Origin: Lepidostoma basale
Taxonomy: Eukaryota > Arthropoda > Insecta > Trichoptera > Lepidostomatidae
Assembly: GCA_022606425.2 (NCBI GenBank)
Contig: JAHDVF020000226.1
Location: forward strand, 124,001-188,000
Length of the DNA: 64,000 bases
Reading direction: 5' to 3'
Shown: positions 53,930-64,000 of the stretch, piece by piece
Layout: each line of letters begins with the position of its first letter
Numbering within the stretch: the first letter of the stretch is position 1
Translations under genes and position numbers: made by a program
The notes under the pieces: model-generated
Databases searched by the model: none
Seen by the model: the letters and a program-made list of their open reading frames with translations, nothing else
Told to the model about the DNA's origin: nothing

Positions 53930-54150
53930 GGGTCCAACAGAGCAATCAAGACCCTGTACGCGTCTAGACCGACTGAAGTCAGACCTCTAGGAGGCCTAGA
54001 CAGCGCCTAATGGACAATGTTCTGGCTGATCTGGCTAGGTTGGGCGAATCGGACTGCTGGGAGCAAAAGGCGCAGGATCGAGGAGCTTGGCGAAAAATTA
54101 TCAAGGAGGCTAAAACTCTTCAAGAGTTGTATGGCCATAGGAAGTAAGTT
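53930..54150 (+). mobile_element. LINE-J C-terminal remnant
   Basis: After a frameshift: RPRQRLMDNVLADLARLGES, DCWEQKAQDRGAWRKIIKEA, KTLQELYGHRK-stop, a LINE C-terminal ending (W...AQDR..WR.I...AKTL..L). Confidence 0.75.
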
Positions 54151-54394
54151 AGTATTGGGGTCCAGGTAACTTTCGACAAAGGAAACAAATCAATTATTGG
54201 ACTTGAAGTTAAATTTATTTGATTATTTATGATATTTTCTTTATTTTTAATTGCTTTTTTAATTTATGAAATTCAAGATAATTCAAAGTTATGTTTCCAT
54301 TATAAACATGTAAAATTTCAACGGCATTTTCTTAATTGAATGAATTTTTGTTAATTAAAATTATATTTTTCCCTCATTATTTTTTTTCCTTTTC

Positions 54395-54500
54395 AGAAGA
54401 AAACCGTGCGGGTCGCAACAGAGAGCCCAAGATAGAAAATTTTGGAGGAGTTTTGAAGAGGCCTGTATCCAGCAGGGAGTACAAATGGCTGAAAAGAATA
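54395..54500 (+). mobile_element. LINE-B-like 3' end
   Basis: AQDRKFWRSFEEACIQQGVQ then an AAG-rich tail. Adjacent to the H9 foldback, whose left arm extends the open frame artificially. Confidence 0.6.
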
Positions 54501-54514
54501 AGAAGAGGAGATTT

Positions 54515-54690
54515 TTTTATCGAACTAACCGGTTTCGTTCCCGTTGGAGCTTCGTCAGAGTTACGAAAACAAAATGATTCATTCAAATTTCATTTTCAGT
54601 ATTTTTTATCATTTTTTTAGTAACACTGATAACGATCCCGCGGCAGGGAAACTGATAGGTTCGATAAAATAAAATAAATTGGAGTAAAAA
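54515..54690. mobile_element. H9 foldback
   Basis: Minus core 54521-54565: CUGACGA, A, GCUCC AAC GGGAAC, GAAAC, CGGUUAG (all invariant boxes present except GUC is GUU). Plus core 54619-54666: CUGAUAA, UCCC GCGGCA GGGA, AAACUG. Shared outer GTTCGATAAAA. Confidence 0.6.
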
Positions 54691-54789
54691 CAAAGTAAGT
54701 GTTTAAAATTGTTTCCATAATGTCACATCACTAATTAAGTGCTTCATATGAAAGTAAAATGATTTTCATTTACTATTATAGTTTATTAC

Positions 54790-55297
54790 ATCCAAAAAAG
54801 CTAGAATTGCAGTGCACAATGGTGTTCTTCTACCGACCCTTATGTATGGAAGCGAATCATGGAACTAGCAAAAGAAGGATGAAAGTAGAATAAATGCAGT
54901 AGAAATAAGATCTCTTAGACGAATAGAGTGTCGAATGAATATATAAGAAGTGAATGCGGTGCGAATGTTGGTGTTATGAACAAAATAATGAAAGGATCAT
55001 TAAGATGGTTTGGACATATAAAAAGAATGAGTGAAGAAAGAATGGTAAAAAAAATATATGTTAACGATGTAAATGGAACCAAAAATAGAGGAAGACCGAG
55101 GAAAACGTGGCATGATAAAATTAATTAAATATTGAATGTCGGCCACGTGAGGAGTCAGAGAAATCGAAGCGCGTGTATGACACGATGTATGAATGTTGAG
55201 GAATCGAGAGAAATATGTCAGGAAATAAAGTGTGACAGTCAATTATTTCTGCCTACCCCTTCGGGGAGACGGCGTGATGGTTAGTTAGTTAGTTTTT
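54790..55297 (+). mobile_element. LINE-A C-terminal region
   Basis: ARIAVHNGVLLPTLMYGSES, broken by AACTAGCAAAAG, a deletion removing CGYSVYD, then NEYIRSECGANVGVMNKIMK, RWFGHIKRMSEERMVKK and the 3' end with TTAG tail. Confidence 0.8.
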
Positions 55298-55337
55298 AGT
55301 TTATTACCACAATATGTCTTCAAGGTGTTTATCATCA

Positions 55338-55523
55338 TATTTATTCTTTCTTGAACAATGATGTAAAACTCCATGTTAAATAATGAATACGGATGAAAAC
55401 GTCTGTTTAATACTAGTTTTATTATATTTTATGACATTTGATAATGCCTTAGACAGACGAAAGGTGTCATTCACATAAAATATAATAAAATTTCTAGAAA
55501 ACGGACGTTTTCATTGGTATTAA
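55338..55523. mobile_element. H4, complete insertion with perfect 13-bp duplication
   Basis: Flanked by GTGTTTATCATCA at 55325-55337 and 55524-55536. Starts ATATTTATTCTTTCTTGAAC and ends TTTTCATTGGTATTAA. The left arm lacks the ribozyme core. The right core reads UUUGAUAAUGCCUUAGACAG, ACGAAAGGUGUC. This defines the mobile unit as 186 bp, asymmetric at its ends. Confidence 0.85.
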
Positions 55524-55687
55524 GTGTTTATCATCAGTTACAATGTCAACTGATTATATAGTGTATGGTACATGAAATAATCTTGTACTCAAATAAGTGT
55601 AAAAATATCATTAATTAAATTCTTAAAGCCTTTATTCAATATTTAGATCAATAATACATGCTGGTTATGTATAATTAAAAGTCACTT

Positions 55688-55855
55688 GTTTATTGTTTCT
55701 TAAACGATAATGTAAACCACCATATTAAATAATTAATAAGAATGAAAACGTCGGTTTTCTAGAAGTTTTATTTTAGTTTATTGGGATGGCATGTTTTGCC
55801 TGTTTTAGGCATTTTCAAATGTTTTTTGATAATGTCTTCGACAGGTAAAACAGAT
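55688..55855. mobile_element. H4 foldback
   Basis: TTTATTGTTTCTTAAACG left end, AATGAAAACGTCGG arm, minus core 55786-55822, truncated plus core 55823-55855 (UUUUGAUAAUGUCUUCGACA, GGUAAAAC) cut by LINE-A. Confidence 0.6.
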
Positions 55856-55857
55856 GC

Positions 55858-56105
55858 ACAATGATGTCCTTGCAACGACTCGAAAGGAAGTATGTGTTAA
55901 CAATGTAAACGCAACTAGAAATAGAGGAAGACCGATAAAAATGTGGCACGATCAAATAAATCAAACATTAAATTCCACGATTTATGAATGTTGTTTTATG
56001 TTGTGTGTATGTTAAGTACGCGAGAGAAGTAAGTCTAGAAAGAACATCGTGGTGGTCTATTCCATCTGCCTACCCCTTCGGAGAGAGGGCGTGATGGTTA
56101 GTTTA
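55858..56105 (+). mobile_element. LINE-A rearranged fragment
   Basis: GATGCACAATGATGTCCTTG, AACGCAACTAGAAATAGAGG, and the end TACCCCTTCGGAGAGAGG.. GTGATGG. Internal deletions. Confidence 0.65.
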
Positions 56106-56184
56106 AACAGACGTTTTCTTTTAAAAATTAAAAATTACTCTGAATTTTATTTATTTTAACTCGATGATTGAAGCCAGGAGTTAT

Positions 56185-56600
56185 TTAATAACCATTATGC
56201 AGTTTCCCCATAGGAGAAGGTAGAAAAGGTGAACCAGCACAGTGATATATCCTAATATATCTTTCTTGATTCCTCTATATTCACACACCGTAACACGCAT
56301 TCTCGTCGATTTTTCCGACTTCGACTGTAGCCTCCTTTTAGTACGTAATTTATTTAGTCATGCCATGTTTTCGTCGGGTGTTCTCAGCTCATTTATTATC
56401 ACTGCTAGTACCCAACTTTTAAACCATTCTTCTCTCATCTATTACAAATGTTCCGTATGTGCAAACCATTTAAATGATCCTTTTTTAAATTTGATTAAGG
56501 ACATTTTCCCCTAACATTCCTTTCTTATTTCTCCATTCTGCATTCTATCATACATCGTTTTTCGCAAATTCTTCTCAATGATCTCAATTCATATTATTAT
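56185..56600 (-). mobile_element. LINE-A3 copy
   Basis: ATTATGCAGTTTCCCCATAG, ACGCATTCTCGTCGATTTT, CATTTAAATGATCCTTTTTT, ATCATACATCG. Confidence 0.7.
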
Positions 56601-57650
56601 TATTTTTGCAAATGACTACTTTATGTTAACTAGTAAATTATACAAGGAAGAAAAGTATCTAAAATAATAACGATATCATTCATCAAAGCCAAACCACTCG
56701 AGAAGATTTATATTTACCATGGTTGGAATTTTCCCCCATAAAATTAAGAAAAACATCACCATTAACGCGAAAACCGTAGTTATCCGCATTACAGGGGTTA
56801 TTAAAAAAAAAATATATATATATTTTTTCAACGATCAGTCAAGATATAAACCCAAAACTTGTAAGGTTGAATTAAGACAAACTCTTTGAAAATACAAACG
56901 CTCGAACATTGTATTTGACTGGTGAAGATTTGACATTTAAATAAACGATAAAGATTGAGTTTTGACATATTCAGAGAAAATGTAGAGTCCAAAATACTTT
57001 CGAAATTCTTACCAGTAGATTGTAGAGAGCTGCTGAAACCGGTCGAAAGTAAAATTACATATGGAATAAAACTTAATTTTGGATATTCAGGTATTATTAA
57101 TATATGTTTTTTTATTTTTTATTTCTAAAATTCAGGAAATCATTTGTTTAAATTTGCGATAGAAACCGATAATGTATTAAGAAACATTTCAGGCATTTGA
57201 ATGGGAGGTTAGAATTAAAACAAGTAATTAATTAATGATACACTTAATTTTTCATACACCACTGTGACCCTATCATTTGTCGTTAACTAATAAAAATAGG
57301 TTTTAAAATAATGTAATGTCACACTAAAAATTAAAGGTATCACACGAAAAAATATAATATTTTATTATTTTTGATAGTTTTCTGGATGTTCAGTTTATAT
57401 ATAACGGGAGTGCTATTTTTTGGCTTGCTAGGGCATTATCAGAGCAAACAAGGTGTTAATGAGTACCATTTTTTTTTATAAAATTTAAGAATTAAAGATT
57501 CATTAAAAAAAACATCTTTGGCATGATTTCTGGAACTGACAATTCTTTATCATATCAGCGCTGGAGCACTACAGATGAATGAAATCGAAATATCTATATG
57601 TTGGAATTTGAATACAATACACACATTTTAGATAGCAATGATGTTGTATT
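56600..57650. other. AT-rich stretch with an H5 remnant
   Basis: 57015-57055 (plus) holds AGAGAGCUGCUGAAACCGGUCG, the 3' half of an H5 core. No coding seen elsewhere. Confidence 0.45.
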
Positions 57651-57652
57651 TA

Positions 57653-58254
57653 CAGTAGAACCTGGATAATTGGCATGCCAAGGACCAGGCCTACGATGGA
57701 CATTTAACCAGGTTTTTCAATTATCCAGTTTTTCATGTATCATTTTCTGTAAATTGTAATTGTACATACGTGCACGCACACACATACAAACAATATATTT
57801 AATTATTATGCCTTGAAAAAATTAGTTATATGGGCCTGTTTCACAAGCTAAAAATGTTGTACAATTCTTTGCGAGACTTACCGGCGTCAAATTCTTGGAT
57901 TAGTTTTAGTTTCGAGCTCAAATCAAGGCCGTTATATTTACGTTTGTGAAACATTGCTATCTAAATGGACCACCTTCGATGGGTACAGAACAAATACTGA
58001 GGAGTTGTCAGTTTACAGAGATCGAAAAGGCAGTGCTCTCCAATTACAGAGGTACTCTCCGGCCAATTACACAGGTCAAGAAGGCAGTGCTCTCCAATTA
58101 CATAAGTTGAGGGCCTGAATGTTGAGTTCAATTAAACAGGTTTATTTTTTCCAATTAAAGAAGTTTTAGTGCTCCAAGGGGGTGGGACCAGAACTTTTCT
58201 GCCAATTATAGAGTTTTGCCAATTAACCAGGTTTTGATTACCCAGGTTCTACTG
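57653..58254. mobile_element. pogo/Tigger-like MITE
   Basis: Ends CAGTAGAACCTGGATAATTG and complement of TTACCCAGGTTCTACTG. TA precedes the left end; the right flank is CA (decayed TA). 602 bp with internal repeats of AAGGCAGTGCTCTCCAATTA (58030, 58080). No transposase. Confidence 0.7.
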
Positions 58255-58940
58255 CATATCGAAACAAATCCTATGTAAATATATTTTTTTTCCATACGAC
58301 TTTTGGGTTTTATAATTAACAAAACTACTTCTGACTATCGTCCCAAGTTAATTCTGCTCTGTGAAGATGTCTCGAATTTAGTCTTCTTTTATGAAAAAGG
58401 CTCCATCCAAGTTAATTGCTAATATTGTCTTAAGGCGATAAAAAACTATTTATGTATTCTTTATGTGTGTTTTAAAACATTTAAAGTCAAAAATATTTAT
58501 ATTTCTTTTTATAATTTTCCCGAGCAAAAAATGCATCATCGATTAAAGACAATTTTTAATTTGAAAACCTTTTAAATAATATTCCTGCGCAAATCTTTCG
58601 ACGCAGATCATAAGTATTACGTGTTCCAAAATTGAATCGTACGTTTAACATACGTTGGTACTTACTTAACGGGTGGGTACTTATTTATAGGTACCAACAG
58701 TAACAGATAACGCGCGAACATTTTAAGAGTACACGCAGAATAATGGTGGACGGACGGCGCGGCAAAGAAAAGTTGAAATATACGACACGGATTTGTACGA
58801 TGGAAATAAATTGCGCTTGTAATTTTGAGTAATGACTGCGAGTTTTTGTTAAGTATACATGGCCGTGCCGTTTTCAGCGCGATTGGGGTCTAAAGATGCT
58901 CTCGGGTGAGATACGCCTACCTAGCAGTTAACCCTATGCG
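58255..58940. other. non-repeat flank rising in GC
   Basis: No recognised repeat or coding. From about 58600 the sequence becomes GC-richer, leading into the candidate leader exon. Confidence 0.3.
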
Positions 58941-58947
58941 AAGAGGC

Positions 58948-59345
58948 TATAAGTACCGGGCGCTCGCGGAGTAGGAACCACAATACCACCGGCCGCGACC
59001 TTCGGCGCACCAAGGACAAAGCATACTGAGCGGGAAAACTGGGAAAGCTGCATTTTCAAATTCGAAATAAAAGAACGCTGCTCGCGCTGCGGAGCGCGGT
59101 TCTAATTTCGAATAGTGGTTGCGTTTGCTCGATTTCATTTAATTTTTATTTGCGGCTTTCGAATTCGAACGATTTTAAAATTAAATCGAAAAAATTAGAT
59201 AAACATACTTTAATTAGTTTAAAATAAAGTGACAACATTAAAAATATTTTGTTTTTAAAACTATAATATTTGTGACTAGTGAATATTGAACTTTGTATTT
59301 ATTATATAAATAGAAGAATTATGAAAATAAGAAGATTTATCTAAG
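58948..59345 (+). promoter_or_regulatory. candidate core promoter and non-coding first exon
   Basis: TATAAGTA at 58948-58955 is followed about 32 bp on by AACCACAAT. The GC-rich leader contains a nested inverted repeat (59060-59113: ATTCGAAAT/ATTTCGAAT, AGAAC/GTTCT, CGCGCT/AGCGCG). A consensus donor CTAAG|GTAAGAA lies at 59341-59352. The only late ATG (59321) stops at the donor, so the exon would be 5' UTR. No partner exon seen. Confidence 0.3.
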
Positions 59346-59634
59346 GTAAGAAAATTACAGTATATAAAAAAATTAATTCGACTTTACTTATATGTGTAAA
59401 TACATATACATAATTATTTTATAAAACTTGTTTGAAAGGATTTATTTTAATGAGATGCGAATTCGATTTTTTTACAACAAAACGTAATTAATAAAAATAC
59501 ATTTTAAGGTAAATACTATATTTTTATATATTTATTTTAAAAAATAAAATGCGTTTTCACATCAAATTAAAGGTCACAAAATATAATATATTAAAGGTAA
59601 ACAATGTGGATATCATAATTATATATTTTTTAAA

Positions 59635-59930
59635 GTGAATCCCTGAGATGGTTTGGACACATGGAACGAATGGACGTGAGAAGAATAGTTAAATGTTGTA
59701 TTCAAGCAGTGTAAGTGGATAGAGAAATCGTGGAAGACCAAAGAAAGCATGACATGACCATATTAATCAAACATTAAAAGGCGGCCACATTTAAAGTAAG
59801 AAAAATCGACGAGCGTGCATGTTACGATGTATGAATGTAGAGGAAGCTCGAGAGTATGTCAGGACAGAGAAGTATAGCGATTCCTACTTACTGGCTACCC
59901 CTCCGGAGAAACGGCGAAATGGTTACTTAA
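59635..59930 (+). mobile_element. LINE-A3 3' end
   Basis: GAATCCCTGAGATGGTTTGG, ACATGGAACGAATGGACG, AAAGGCGGCCACATTT, GACGAGCGTGCATGTTACGA, CCCCTCCGGAGAAACGGCG. Confidence 0.75.
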
Positions 59931-60815
59931 TTTTTTTTAAAGTTAAAAAATTGAATGTTCCATATTTTTATTTGAATTCCATTCCTTATTCAAATTTAAA
60001 TCTATTTATGTCTATGGAAATTATAAATTGCGTATTGTGCCGTTTTTAATCAATTTAAAAAAACGGCATCCTTTCATGATCTAGTTTGACTTTTTTCCGT
60101 GATTCTATATGTTCGAAATAATTTGTTTTTAAATATTTGAAAATGTAACTATTTATCTTTCGCATTTGTTTCAATGAACCCACAGTTTGATAAATCACGT
60201 GACTAAAAATTAAATCGATATACTTTGAAACAAAATAATTTTCTTTTGTTCCTAAATAATTATCCCCATCAATTCAATTGTATGATTTAGGAAGGGTTCA
60301 AAGAATGTTCTTTAGTCTTCCGTAATTGCCTGGTATAAACAAGTTAAAACACAAAAGCGATACACGAAAAAGTATAAGAGAATTGTACAAAATTCATAAA
60401 AGCATCATAAGTTAGAATACTTTTTAAATGTTTTCTACGTATTGAGATGACCAATTTGAGACGGGTTCGCATTGACGCGTAAATGAATCGCAGTTTGTTT
60501 GTATGATCTTGTTCAGATTTATGACCCTCGATTCTGTTTTGTTTGAAAGCAATAAATTTTGAACAATGGCTACCCTGGCTAATTTTTCATCACGTTTTTA
60601 TATCCTATAAAGACATTTTATTTATTTGAATATAAAAAAAATATATCACAAACTTTTTATTAACCATTAAATGAAATGAAAAATATTTGCTTAGTGCCGC
60701 ATGTCGATTTCAATGGCTTACCGGTTTCACTCTTTACATAGCTACATTAAGACAAGAATCAATTTTCAATAAAATTTAAATAAATTAAGAAATATATTTG
60801 ATGATCATGATATTT
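59930..60815. other. AT-rich stretch, nothing recognised
   Basis: A faint H5-like GGTTTCACTC at 60720 is not enough to call. No coding supported. Confidence 0.35.
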
Positions 60816-60900
60816 TTAATTGTTATCTTCGACGGAGCCAGCACATATTGTTTTCATCTCCAAATTTGCAGAATAAACCTGCCTCTAGTTATACTGGTTT
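60815..60900 (+). mobile_element. LINE-F fragment
   Basis: TTATCTTCGACGGAGCCAGC, AATTTGCAGAATAAACCTGC, CTCTAGTTA align with 63066-63110. Confidence 0.45.
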
Positions 60901-60949
60901 TGAGGGTTATCAAATGATTAAACACGTTCGTTTCGAAGGCACACTGTTT

Positions 60950-61205
60950 TAATATTATTATTATTTTGTTGAATCGCTCTTTACATCATGACAGCATGAG
61001 CCAAATCGATGTAAAGGTTATTATAGCTATCATAATGATTCCCATGACATGTGATAGGTAGCTAATCTATCGCCATTTTATTGTCACGTGAATTCTACAC
61101 CAGATCCAAGACAGTGTGCAATCACACTGCCCTCGCTGGGAATCGAACCCGGAACCTTCAGGGTGGAAGTCAACGCACTTACCACTCGGCCACAAAGGTC
61201 GTCAT
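60950..61205 (-). repeat. SINE-T, complete copy
   Basis: ATT-repeat end 60953-60970, whole body, T arm TGGGAATCGAACCCGG and head to ACAAAGGTCG. The best minus-strand copy. Confidence 0.85.
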
Positions 61206-61329
61206 ATGAAGTATTTATTATTCAGAAGACAAATACTCTAGATGATTTGAAGGTTTCTATCTTCTTAACTTTGGTCCAAATTAAATTATCTTACAATTTT
61301 GTATATAAACCTTTAAAAAATTATATTTT

Positions 61330-61480
61330 CAACTAATAACCAACTATCACACCTTCTAACTGAAGGGTTAGGCAGAAAAAAACAACCGCCACACTTTGTA
61401 TTCCTGGCAAACCTCTGATACTTTTCATTACATTTATTCTACTTACACTCATCTTTTCCAACTCTATGCTTCTCAAAATT
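61330..61480 (-). mobile_element. LINE-A decayed 3' end
   Basis: AACCAACTATCACACCTTCT, AACTGAAGGGTTAGGCAG, CCGCCACACTTTGTATTCC. Confidence 0.6.
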
Positions 61481-61524
61481 ATATAAATGTATACACCGTG
61501 TAATAAAGACTTATTTGACTTGAT

Positions 61525-61740
61525 TTGTCAGCCACTTGTCGTTTACTGCTAAAAGCAGGTTTCTCTCAAAGCACGCCACTGCCCGCTATACATTGACACT
61601 CTCATCCATTCACGTCCAACAATCCTTACAATATCGTCGGTCCAACAAACAGGAGGACTTCCAACTCTACCTGTGCGCAACCTCTACATCAGAATCCGTC
61701 TTACCCATCGACTGGCAGTTGTCCTTCTCTCCTAGGCCTT
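61525..61740 (-). mobile_element. LINE-B remnant
   Basis: Minus frame RLRTGRVGSPPVCWTDDIVR, IVGREWM-like, then the decayed terminal segment. Confidence 0.65.
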
Positions 61741-61744
61741 TCCC

Positions 61745-62240
61745 ATTTATTTGGGGTCGATTCTCCTAATATAACAGCGTCAGGCTTCTCGGTCTTGGAT
61801 AATCCTGCTGTCGATCTGCAGAAATTTCATGTCGTTTTTACGGCTAACTGCTAAGTTACTGGTGGCCGACCTGGTCTTCTCCTTCCCACGTCTAGTGTTT
61901 GGTCTTTTTGGACGATGTGGCCATCGTACCTTTTGCACACATGACCGTGCCATCATGGACGACCTTTCGCATTTTCCGTCACACGGGCCACTTTGAAGCT
62001 TCCTCGAATATATTCATTTCTTATTCTATTGATCCTGGTCACTCTAGCATCCAACCTCAATATCCTCATCTCATCTACATGCTGCCTGTGTTCCTCCTGT
62101 CATCTTACAGTCTAGCATTCCGAACCGTAGAGCATGGCGGGTCTAACAGCAGTTTTTGACACCTTTTTTATCGGCTGTCAGTTCTCCAATGTAATAAAGG
62201 GTTCTAGAATATTTTATAAGGTTTAGAAATATATCGTGGC
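61745..62240 (-). mobile_element. LINE-L remnant
   Basis: Minus strand, broken: VKTAVRPAMLYG-like (KNCC..RHALRFGMLDCK), YSRKLQSGPCDGKCERSSMM, RWPHRPKRPNTRRGKEKTRS, the post-reverse-transcriptase domain of a further LINE family. Confidence 0.6.
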
Positions 62241-62489
62241 CCTCTTTTGGCTTTCCTTTAACTCCTGCTTCACCCAGAGCCAATATAGGTCATCTAGTTT
62301 TTTCCATTAATCCCAGAGAAGCTGATGGTCCATTTTGGTAATCTATAGTTTATTAAAAGCGGTGGCGATGTGGGTTTCTGCATGGTTATGTAAGTTATTG
62401 AACTAGTGATTGGAGGAGGGATATACGCCGCTAGACTGGAGAGGAGAGCAGTTATTATGCCCATAACACTTTGTTTTACTTAGATTTTA

Positions 62490-62760
62490 CCCTTGATAAT
62501 TAGTTGCAGCCCTTTGCATTTACCAAGTATTTTTCCTTTTTCATACGCTGCAGTACTTCATCGATTATAACTGTTTTTGTCCATGATATTTTTAACATTC
62601 TACGATATATCCACATTTCAAAGGCATCCAGCTTTTTGGTTATAGCTTTTATCAATGTCCATGTTTCCATACCGTATAACAAGACTGGTAGTTTGTGAAA
62701 TCGAACTATTTTAATCGCAATTAAATGGGTAGGTCTTTGTTGCATAGTAAAGCTAAAGCC
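62490..62760 (-). mobile_element. LINE-K C-terminal remnant
   Basis: Minus frame with LPVLLYGMETWTLIKAITKK, LDAFEMWIYRRMLKISWT, IDEVLQRMKKEKYL, a LINE C-terminal signature (LYG.E.W......KLEAFE.W..RR+L+I.W). Confidence 0.8.
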
Positions 62761-62789
62761 TTTGATACCATCAACCATGATGTACTTCT

Positions 62790-63365
62790 GCAAAAGTGGT
62801 TCGGTGATATGGAGTCCCTACGGGGCGAGATACTCGCTCATGTTAGAGAGGGTTCAGAAAAGATTTCTGAGATATCTCTACATGAGGGAGTTTGGTAGCT
62901 ATCCGTGGCTTTATCCCACTGCATTCCTCTTGGGCATGCTGGGGACCAATAGTTTACAGATAAGAAGGGATGGGTGCACACTTACCAATTTTTTCAGACT
63001 TATCAGAGGATTCTTTGAGAATTCCGTCATCTTGGAGGCTATCCATCTTTATGTTTCGGATGGTTATCTTCGACTATCATCGCATGCAGAACCAACCTGC
63101 CTCTGGTAATGCGGGTGGGGATAGCAATCAAACTGCCGAACATGATCGCTTCGGAGATCGATATCTTTCATAATCGTGAAAGTATGTTCAGAAGACAAAT
63201 ACTCTTGACTTTGGAGAGTATCTTGTATTCCTAATGTCGAACCATCTCCCATGTGTTGCTGGTATTATATATTTATTATATTTTACCTGTTCTCAATAGA
63301 TGTCTTAAACTATTATAATTGTTTGTAATATCTTTTGAGAAAATAATCTGATTTGATTTGATAGC
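62790..63365 (+). pseudogene. LINE-F C-terminal region with 3' UTR
   Basis: Frame LERVQKRFLRYLYMREFGSY, PWLYPTAFLLGMLGTNSL, LIRGFFENSVILEAIHLYVS, then frame changes (NAGGDSNQTAEHDRFG) and a 3' UTR ending in GATTTGATTTGAT. It gives the empty-site reference for the H4 insertion at 22071. Confidence 0.8.
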
Positions 63366-63839
63366 ATTGGTTTCATTTTGAAGAATCCATTTCAGGCTAT
63401 TCTTGTTCTTATATCCTGATTCGGTCCTATTCATCAATAATCCAACATTCTAGTTACTTGCATCGATTAACTTGCTCCAGCTTATCGCATTTATTTCATT
63501 TTAATGTTGATCCATATATTTTAGAGACTTCTCAAATATCCGTTTTGATTGATTTTTAATTACTATTTTACGATTTGTAACGATTGTACAATACGATGCA
63601 TAAATTAAGAAGCGTCCATTAAAAGTGTTGCTAAACTGAACCAACCTTCTAGATTTTTTTTAAACCTGCTATCATCTATAAATGGGAAACAATAACTCAT
63701 GAATCATTCATACTCTGATAAATCTCTGTTTATGAAATAATTCAAGGCGAGAATCCAACACGATTCTATAAAATTTACTTGAGTAAAAAAGCTTTATAAA
63801 AATTATATTATAAATTGATGCGGATGATTTGAAAATAAA

Positions 63840-64000
63840 AGCTTTTTTTAGATAATCCATTGTTTCGGACATTACTTTAATATAATCAAATGAATAATTA
63901 AAAATACTGTTATACTATCTTATTTTATTTTCATAAAATTATCACGACATCTGTAGTGCGTCACAAGCAACGTAATTGTATAACTTGATGACGCCAGTAT
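63840..64000. mobile_element. H1 foldback running off the window
   Basis: The left outer end TAGATAATCCATTGTTTCGG matches 34280. Minus remnant ATTATCACGACATCTGTAGTG. The plus core starts AACTTGATGACGCCAGTAT and is cut by the window end. Confidence 0.6.

Noticed and set aside
54336..54620. 94-codon plus-strand protein
   Set aside because: A composite of LINE-B tail in the wrong frame and the H9 left arm.
58947..59138. Minus-strand 63-codon protein (CAEGRGRWYCGS)
   Set aside because: No domain, and it overlaps a better-supported plus-strand TATA/leader arrangement.

Overview
This is an AT-rich animal nuclear segment, most likely from an insect. It carries mariner, hAT, pogo-like and Helitron DNA transposons, tRNA-derived SINEs and many 5'-truncated LINE 3' ends. 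There is no prokaryotic gene organisation. I cannot fix the order from sequence alone. Most of the 64 kb is nested mobile DNA, and nearly all long reading frames are LINE or transposase debris.

The one host gene I can support is a peroxiredoxin-6-like (1-Cys) gene on the minus strand. Exon 1 (4117-4205) and exon 2 (about 1668-1843) join in frame across a 2.27-kb intron filled with foldback elements and two LINE tails. The 3' exons lie beyond the left edge of the window. Weaker host candidates are a signal-peptide-like first exon (5561-5634), a TATA-Inr core promoter (21613-21643) and a GC-richer TATA-containing leader with a splice donor (58948-59345).

Repeats are named locally. SINE-T is tRNA-derived. 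LINE-A is by far the commonest LINE (nearly 30 pieces, 3' end ...YPFGETA-stop, tail TTAG, TTG or TTTG repeats). SINE-H is a repeat with a very stable 60-nt hairpin head and a LINE-A tail. LINE-B to LINE-L are other LINE families. H1 to H9 are foldback families whose arms carry hammerhead-ribozyme-like cores (CUGANGA, stem II, GAAA, short palindromic stem III, GUC).

Layout: 0-4.2 kb Prx6-like gene with SINE, LINE and H1-H3 insertions. 5.5-9 kb H4, LINE-A/B and a SINE split by a MITE. 9.6-14.8 kb a 5.16-kb Helitron inserted in an H1 element. 15-21 kb LINE-A and H4 foldbacks. 21-27 kb promoter candidate, LINE-F, H4, H5 and H7, and the longest reverse transcriptase remnant. 27-36.5 kb two mariners, MITE, H1/H3/H4 and a young hAT. 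36.5-46 kb LINEs, an AT microsatellite and SINE-H. 46-57 kb hAT, H1, H6, H8, H9, LINE-A and a complete H4 with a perfect 13-bp target duplication. 57-59.4 kb pogo-like MITE and leader exon candidate. 59.6-64 kb LINE and SINE remnants and the start of another H1 foldback.

The most interesting system is the H1-H9 set: at least nine divergent families of small foldback elements that repeatedly place two outward-reading hammerhead-like cores in inverted arms. This resembles the hammerhead-bearing terminal repeats known from Penelope-like retroelements, but without any recognisable Penelope reverse transcriptase in the window.
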